Made by a program: the position numbers and the translations under genes
NCBI GenBank assembly: GCA_964631965.1
Contig: CAZWAR010000059.1
Coordinates: 1-19,508, forward strand
Length of the DNA stretch: 19,508 nt
DNA from: CAIQPS01 sp964631965
GTDB taxonomy: Bacteria > Actinomycetota > Thermoleophilia > RBG-16-64-13
Direction of reading: 5' to 3'
The notes under the pieces: model-generated
Told to the model about the DNA's origin: nothing
What the model saw: the letters and a program-made list of their open reading frames with translations, nothing else
Databases searched by the model: none
In this document: positions 15,150 to 19,508 of the stretch, in pieces
Position numbering within the stretch: position 1 is the stretch's first letter
Layout: every line of letters starts with the position of its first letter

Positions 15150-16501
15150 GGTACAGCGTCCCCGGACAGGACCTTTGCGATATCAGCCGCGCATCGCAGT
15201 CCAGACTCCAGACTGCCCACGTATCCTGAGGCGCCTCCCGCCCGGCCTGTGATCCATATCGGGACGGCGTTCTCACCGGACGCCACACGGCCCCGGGGAG
15301 TTAGACCGATCGCGCGCAACGCGCGGATCACCGTTGGCACCCTCGTCCCGACAAATTGCCCTCCCACACTCACCTCATCGAGTCTCTGGAGAATCGACCT
15401 TCCCTTCGCAGCTACATAGAACTCCACCGTCTCGCCTCCATCGGGAGACAACAGGGGAGTCGGTCCACCACCAGGCAACCCTTCGCGCTCCTCCGACCCA
15501 GTTACGGACAGGACCATCTGTCTTGCCCGCAGGCCGGGATCCATGTGTGGTGCACTCGGATAATCCGCGGGCCATGCGGATCGACCCGGATTTCCGCTGA
15601 CCAGTACGAGATCCTCAACCAGTCCCTGGATCGGTAGGACCGCCTCGATTAGAGGCCGCGCCGCCGCCTTCTGCCTTTCAGAGCATTCATTGCCGCCATC
15701 ACCGATCGGCCTACCAGTCTGTCCAGCTTCCGACCCGGCGGCCCTGTCGGCCACCCGCACCGGCTCTCTTGTCGCCGCCACCCGTGGTCCCACCTCGAGC
15801 ACCGTCTCCTCAAACTTCACGCCAAGTCGCACCAGCCCACCGAGCAATCCGTTGGAGGCCGGCTCTCCGTACCGTCCCCCTTCGACAGACTCCTCCCCAC
15901 TTTCGCTTCGCGCCCCCAGACTGAGACCGGCAGCAACCACGACTGCATCTGCCTCGAAGACCTCCCCAAAAGCAGTCTCGACGGCCACACGCCTCGGGGG
16001 CCTTTCCCCGCTGCGGCCCTCGCGGCTGTGGAGGTCCTGACTGTTGCGCAGGTGCTCCCCGTTGCGCAGTTCGTCCGCACTGTGCACCTTTTGCCCACTG
16101 TGCACGTCTTTCCCGTTGCGTAGCTCCTCCCCGCTAGGTCTCACATCGACCACGAATCCCTGCCGGAAACGCAGTCCTGGGGTCTTTTCCAGGAGCCGCT
16201 TCGACTCGACACTCACCCGGCGCCTGTCGACGTTCAAAACAGTGCCTCCGTCCACCGGCCGGAGTGCGGCCCCGGACCAGACTTCCCCTAATGGGCTTGG
16301 TAGCTCTGCAATCCATCGCTCAAGACGGCCGGACTCCCCGGCATTGTCTATCAGGTCCGGACCGTACGCCGGCAGACACACCCTGTCCATTGCACCGTTC
16401 AACAGTAGGACTCTCACCCCGGCATTGGCGAGCGCCGCGGCGCAGGTGCATCCCGACACCCCGGCCCCTACCACGATGACTTCAGGAACGCTCATTCTCA
16501 C
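15146..16501 (-). CDS. GidA-like FAD-dependent oxidoreductase with hexapeptide repeat insert
   Basis: A 451-residue flavoprotein between mnmE and mnmG. The N-terminal Rossmann loop is VIVVGAGVSGCTCAAALANAG with G12-A-G-V-S-G17. The C-terminal GRAGGASGYVGSLESGLRCAADIA resembles the FAD-closing segment of GidA/TrmFO-type enzymes, and AVLPIQGL and FVGTRVPTVIRALRAIGL are further ordered blocks. Family knowledge and position suggest a distant MnmG or TrmFO relative, but the diagnostic MnmG motifs are absent, so the substrate is unknown. Residues about 124-159 are six hexapeptides (see the repeat entry), and residues around 225-240 and 275-310 are also low complexity. The start GTG 16501 is chosen because GAGGA lies six bases upstream. 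ATG 16495 is two codons further in, and an upstream in-frame ATG at 16597 would overlap mnmE. Confidence 0.72.
   Translation of the reverse strand: MRMSVPEVIVVGAGVSGCTCAAALANAGVRVLLLNGAMDRVCLPAYGPDLIDNAGESGRLERWIAELPSPLGEVWSGAALRPVDGGTVLNVDRRRVSVESKRLLEKTPGLRFRQGFVVDVRPSGEELRNGKDVHSGQKVHSADELRNGEHLRNSQDLHSREGRSGERPPRRVAVETAFGEVFEADAVVVAAGLSLGARSESGEESVEGGRYGEPASNGLLGGLVRLGVKFEETVLEVGPRVAATREPVRVADRAAGSEAGQTGRPIGDGGNECSERQKAAARPLIEAVLPIQGLVEDLVLVSGNPGRSAWPADYPSAPHMDPGLRARQMVLSVTGSEEREGLPGGGPTPLLSPDGGETVEFYVAAKGRSILQRLDEVSVGGQFVGTRVPTVIRALRAIGLTPRGRVASGENAVPIWITGRAGGASGYVGSLESGLRCAADIAKVLSGDAVP
16025..16132 (-). repeat. Six tandem 18-bp units encoding hexapeptides
   Basis: Units begin at 16025, 16043, 16061, 16079, 16097 and 16115 on the plus strand. 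On the minus strand they encode GEELRN, GKDVHS, GQKVHS, ADELRN, GEHLRN and SQDLHS, consensus [GAS]-x-x-[LV]-[RH]-[NS]. Two subtypes, one ending RN and one ending HS, are mixed. The repeat stays exactly in frame within the FAD protein. Confidence 0.9.
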
Positions 16502-16559
16502 TACGGTTCCTCGATCCTGCCTATTCCGATTGTGGCCATACCACCTGCTTCGATCCTGG

Positions 16560-18206
16560 CTATTTGCCGATACAGAACCGGTTGAAAATCTCATCAAGGA
16601 GATCTTCGGTCAGGTCCTCCCCGGTGATGCGCCCCAGGGCCGCTACAGCCTGCCGTATGTCCTCGCAGACAAGCTCCTCCCCATTCCCCCGGGAGGCCGA
16701 TTCCACAGCCGCTTCGGTCCGGTCGAAGGCTTCCGCGACCAGACCACGCTGCCGCTCGCTCGCGAGAACGGGCTCTTCCAGATGTAGTCCCTCTCCGCCG
16801 GAGACAACGGCCTCAATCGTCAGACGGAGGAAGTCCAAACCTTGGCCCGTGCGCGCGGAGACCCCACACACGCGCCACCCGGTTCCCTCATCCGGATCGT
16901 TCCCAAGCACCCCGAGCGTCGCCTGCAGAGATCGGATGGCTTCCGCGGCAATCTCCTCCGAGCTGTGATCGCCATGGTGATTCTCGTCTCGGCCCTCCCC
17001 ATCGGTCCAGCGGACCTCGGGGTTCTCGCCATCGCGATCCTCGCCGTCACCCTTGCCCTGATGCCTATACCCGACAGGCCTATCGGTATTGGGCTTCCTC
17101 TCGGCTGGCTGGAGCAAGTCCAACTTGTTGCAGACCACGACGGTCCTCCTGCAGTCCAAGGACCGGAGGAACTCCACGTCTTCCTCGTCCCAACCACGGG
17201 ATACGTCGAGTACGGCAAGTACTAGGTCAGCCTGCTCCATGGCCTTCACCGATCGAGCGACTCCCAGTCTCTCCACGTGATCTCCCCCAGCACGGATCCC
17301 TGCGGTATCGACCAGGTGTATCGGAATCCCCCCGATCTCCAGCAACTCTTCCACCGTGTCCCGAGTAGTTCCAGGAACGTCGGACACGATTGCCCGCTCC
17401 CTCATGAGGAGTGCGTTCAGCAATGAGCTCTTCCCCACGTTTGGGCGACCAACGATAGCCGTTCTGAGACCGTACTCCAGGGCTCTCCCTAGGAACGCCG
17501 TCCGCAATAGTCTCTCCAGATTCTCCTGCACTTCACGGAGACCATCCTCAAGGCCTTCCCAGTCGACCGCCTCGATATCCTCGTCGGCAAAATCCAGCGA
17601 TGCTTCGATCTGCGCGAGCAATCCAATCAACTTCCGCCTGATGTCTCGCAATGTGGCGGAGAGGCCTCCCTCGAGCTGCCTGACGGACGCCCGTAACGCT
17701 CCCGAACTCCTCGCCGCCACAATGGCAGCCACGCTCTCCGCCTGGGCCAGATCGATACGCCCATTCAGGAACGCCCTCTTCGTGAACTCCCCGGGGTCCG
17801 CAAGCCGGGCTCCCCTCCGTAGCACCAGCCGCAGCACGGCGCGCTGCGCGGCCACCCCTCCGTGGCAATGCACTTCCACCACGTCCTCGCGAGTGTAGGA
17901 TCGCGGGCCGAGCATGATCGCCACAAGGACCTCGTCTACGTCGTGCCCATTGCTGGGATCAACAACGTGTCCATACAGAAGCCGGTGCGATTCAGCCTCA
18001 GCAAGGCTCTCGCCCGCGCCTGCACGAAACACCGACTCGGCTATGGAAACCGCGTCGGGTCCGCTCATCCGCACAATGCCGATCGCACCGAGCCCCGTCC
18101 CGGTGGACAAAGCCGCGATTGTATCTCCGCGCTGCGGTATTTCGTCCGGCTCCTGCTCGGGATCGGATGCGTACTGTGCTTCCCTATGTGTACTATTGAG
18201 CATCAT
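16560..18206 (-). CDS. mnmE: tRNA uridine-5-carboxymethylaminomethyl modification GTPase MnmE (TrmE)
   Basis: GTPase partner of MnmG in wobble-uridine modification. The formyl-THF-binding N-terminal domain starts at DTIAALSTGTGLGAIGIVRMSGP and includes EFTKRAFLNGRIDLAQAE. G-domain motifs are all present: G1 GRPNVGKSS (253-261, K259), G2 GTTRDT, G3 DTAG (300-303), G4 NKLD (360-363) and G5 SARTG. The C-terminal CxGK is FCIGK. At 548 residues it is about 90 longer than E. coli MnmE because of a 25-residue N-terminal lead and a charged insertion at about 368-418, between G4 and G5, rich in Gly, Asp, Glu and His. The start at the ATG pair 18206/18203 is the nearest standard codon before the conserved core. 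It has a weak ribosome binding site, and the frame stays open to 18395. Confidence 0.95.
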   Translation of the reverse strand: MMLNSTHREAQYASDPEQEPDEIPQRGDTIAALSTGTGLGAIGIVRMSGPDAVSIAESVFRAGAGESLAEAESHRLLYGHVVDPSNGHDVDEVLVAIMLGPRSYTREDVVEVHCHGGVAAQRAVLRLVLRRGARLADPGEFTKRAFLNGRIDLAQAESVAAIVAARSSGALRASVRQLEGGLSATLRDIRRKLIGLLAQIEASLDFADEDIEAVDWEGLEDGLREVQENLERLLRTAFLGRALEYGLRTAIVGRPNVGKSSLLNALLMRERAIVSDVPGTTRDTVEELLEIGGIPIHLVDTAGIRAGGDHVERLGVARSVKAMEQADLVLAVLDVSRGWDEEDVEFLRSLDCRRTVVVCNKLDLLQPAERKPNTDRPVGYRHQGKGDGEDRDGENPEVRWTDGEGRDENHHGDHSSEEIAAEAIRSLQATLGVLGNDPDEGTGWRVCGVSARTGQGLDFLRLTIEAVVSGGEGLHLEEPVLASERQRGLVAEAFDRTEAAVESASRGNGEELVCEDIRQAVAALGRITGEDLTEDLLDEIFNRFCIGK

Positions 18207-18810
18207 GTGCGGCCGCGGAGGTTCCAACGCGATAATGAGGTCATTCAGGGTCGCAGATGATGCCAGAAAAATGATCGCCATACCACGAAAGACGATCACC
18301 TCACCAAGATGCACCCCTTGCCCTGGGAGGGCGACGCCACTCATCAGGGTCAGAGTCGGGAGGCTCCCAACTCGGTCCGTCTCGGGCACGCTCATCTTCC
18401 TCTGAACAACCTGCCTCCAGAGGGCTCTCTTGATGCTGCCCTGTTCGAGCTGGTTCCGACAGGCTCACTGCGCCCTAGAGAAACGCTAGTCATCGCCTGC
18501 CCGTGGTTAACTCGTTGTGGTCGCCAGATGGTCGCTACCGATGGCCAATGGTCAAGAACCGTGACCCGGGCCGAAATCAACCATTGCCCTACCCTCCCAG
18601 GAGTCGCCGCTCGCCGCCCGGGCCGTCAGTCAAAACCGGGCTGTGGCCGCTCACCAGCTCATACCAGCAACGCTCGTGCGCCGTGCGCCACGCCGTGCGC
18701 CACGCCGTGCGCCACGCCATGCGCCTCCCGGCGTTCCGTGCAGTCTTGGGTTTGTTGGTGGCTGGGCCACCGGCGCGCCCGTAGAGCCGAGAACCCCCCT
18801 CGTCGTCGAG
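18207..18810. other. Gene-poor gap between mnmE and jag
   Basis: This stretch of about 600 bases has no recognisable gene. The mnmE frame stays open to 18395, but that part reads as unconserved sequence. It contains a 12-bp tandem repeat (separate entry) and a hairpin GGTGGCTGGGCCACC at 18757-18771 with six-base arms and a three-base loop but no adjacent T-run. It probably carries the mnmE promoter and the 3' end of the jag transcript. No -35/-10 pair was convincing. Such a long gap is exceptional in this otherwise compact window. Confidence 0.45.
18680..18727. repeat. 12-bp tandem repeat, 3 perfect units and 1 degenerate
   Basis: GCCGTGCGCCAC occurs exactly at 18680, 18692 and 18704, followed by GCCATGCGCCTC at 18716. 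The preceding bases 18668-18679 look like a further decayed unit. It lies in the non-coding gap downstream of jag. Confidence 0.9.
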
Positions 18811-19508
18811 CTACCGGCGGGCGCCGCGTACCGGACTGATCACCACCGCCCGATTGGGCTCCCGCCCTTGGCTAGCCGTGGCAACGTCGTTGCGATCGCG
18901 CAGAGCCAGATGCACGATCTTTCTCTCCGCCGGCGTCATCGGCGTCAGCTGGACGGGCCGCCCGCGCTTGGCAGCCTCATCCGCCTTCCGCACCGCAACC
19001 CTCTCGATCTGCCGTCGGCGGCGGTCCTTGTAACCCTCGGCATCCAGTTCCACTCGCCGCCGAGAATGCGCCCCCGAGAACACGGCAATGCTTGCCAGAT
19101 ATTCAATCGCGTCGATAGTCTGGCCGCGGCGGCCGATGAATATCCCCATGTCATCGCCGCTTACTTCGGCGGACAGCTCCTCCGACCCTTCCGTGATGTG
19201 GATCTCGGCCGCCAAACCAAGCTCTTCGAGCACACGGCCCAAGAAGGAACGCAGTCTCGCGGCATCAGGGCTGTCGTCCTCGACGTTGTCCGGGACCCAA
19301 TCGGTGCGCGGTCGCCGGAACTCCCGCTCGTCGTACTCATCCTCGAGCTCCTCATCCTCTCGGCGAAGGAGCTCCTCGGGCATCGAGTCGTCCTCGGGGC
19401 CTAGGAAGTCGAAGTCATCGCCGACCAGAGCTACCTCTACCACGGCATCCACCGCACCGACCCCCATGAAACCCTCTTCCGGAGGGATGATGATGGTCAC
19501 CTCATACT
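18811..19508 (-). CDS. jag: RNA-binding protein KhpB/Jag, 5' end beyond the window
   Basis: KH-R3H RNA-binding protein, usually encoded just after yidC near the origin and linked to RNA regulation and cell elongation. The gene is cut by the right edge. The frame is open through 19508, and the first visible residues YEVTIIIPPEEGFMGVGAVDAVVEVAL match the end of the Jag N-terminal domain, so the GTG at 19500 is probably internal and roughly 25-30 residues are missing. An acidic linker follows (EELLRREDEELEDEYDERE). The KH domain then shows GIFIGRRGQTIDAIEYLASIAV with its GxxG loop GRRG. The R3H domain covers RRRQIERVAVRKADEAAKRGRPVQLTPMTPAERKIVHLAL. The gene ends with TAG at 18811. Upstream yidC, rnpA and rpmH would be expected outside the window. 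Confidence 0.93.
   Translation of the reverse strand, partial: YEVTIIIPPEEGFMGVGAVDAVVEVALVGDDFDFLGPEDDSMPEELLRREDEELEDEYDEREFRRPRTDWVPDNVEDDSPDAARLRSFLGRVLEELGLAAEIHITEGSEELSAEVSGDDMGIFIGRRGQTIDAIEYLASIAVFSGAHSRRRVELDAEGYKDRRRRQIERVAVRKADEAAKRGRPVQLTPMTPAERKIVHLALRDRNDVATASQGREPNRAVVISPVRGARR

Noticed and set aside
16025..16132. CRISPR array
   Set aside because: Direct 18-bp units without spacers, inside a coding frame. They are tandem repeats, not repeat-spacer units. The 12-bp units at 18680-18727 are likewise spacerless.
18207..18395. MnmE starting at 18395
   Set aside because: Would add 63 residues ahead of an already extended N-terminus, with no similarity to the family.
18757..18771. 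Intrinsic terminator downstream of jag
   Set aside because: Six-base stem with a three-base loop, but no T-run on the exit side of the minus strand.
18643..19404. 253-codon open frame on the plus strand
   Set aside because: Shadow of jag, which has clear KH and R3H domains. Its N-terminal part is just the translated 12-bp repeat.

Overview
The window is GC-rich bacterial chromosome, densely coded and organised as two convergent gene blocks. The right-hand block, read on the minus strand, has the order jag/khpB - mnmE - FAD protein - mnmG - rsmG - parA - parB. This is the conserved order beside the chromosomal replication origin in many bacteria, and a perfect 16-bp parS site lies inside mnmG, so the window very probably sits close to oriC. 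The high GC content, the GH57 enzymes, cobO and a roadblock/LC7 protein fit a deep-branching, possibly anaerobic or thermophilic member of the Actinomycetota. That assignment is an inference from gene content and style, not from a marker phylogeny.

Plus-strand block (260-8231): a GT-B glycosyltransferase with a long disordered tail, a compact GH57 amylase-type enzyme, a second and larger GH57 enzyme with a C-terminal extension, a SAM hydrolase (SAM-hydroxide adenosyltransferase family) and rlmN with a roughly 100-residue basic N-terminal extension. The first three form an alpha-glucan (glycogen or maltodextrin) synthesis and remodelling set. The last two are tightly packed behind them: the SAM hydrolase starts 7 bases after the second GH57 gene, and rlmN starts in an ATGA overlap.

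Minus-strand block, distal part (8389-10448): a SIMPL-domain (DUF541) lipoprotein, an unrecognised 114-residue protein, a roadblock/LC7 protein and cobO are nearly contiguous, with 8, 0 and 3 bases between genes. They look like one operon preceded by a 195-base gap after parB. The SIMPL gene begins behind a strong ribosome binding site.

Minus-strand block, proximal part (10644-19508): these are housekeeping genes for tRNA wobble-uridine modification (mnmE, mnmG), 16S rRNA methylation (rsmG), chromosome segregation (parA, parB, parS) and RNA binding (jag, whose 5' end runs off the right edge). Unusual details here are parA with no ATG, GTG or TTG upstream of its Walker A motif and lying in frame with rsmG behind a single TGA; a GidA-like FAD protein carrying a 6 x 18-bp hexapeptide repeat; a charged insertion in the G domain of MnmE; and a roughly 600-base gene-poor gap with a 12-bp tandem repeat between jag and mnmE.

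No tRNA, rRNA, insertion sequence, CRISPR array or phage gene was seen. No wholly new system is evident. The best leads are the SIMPL / unknown / roadblock / cobO cluster, the repeat-bearing GidA-like protein and the odd parA start.
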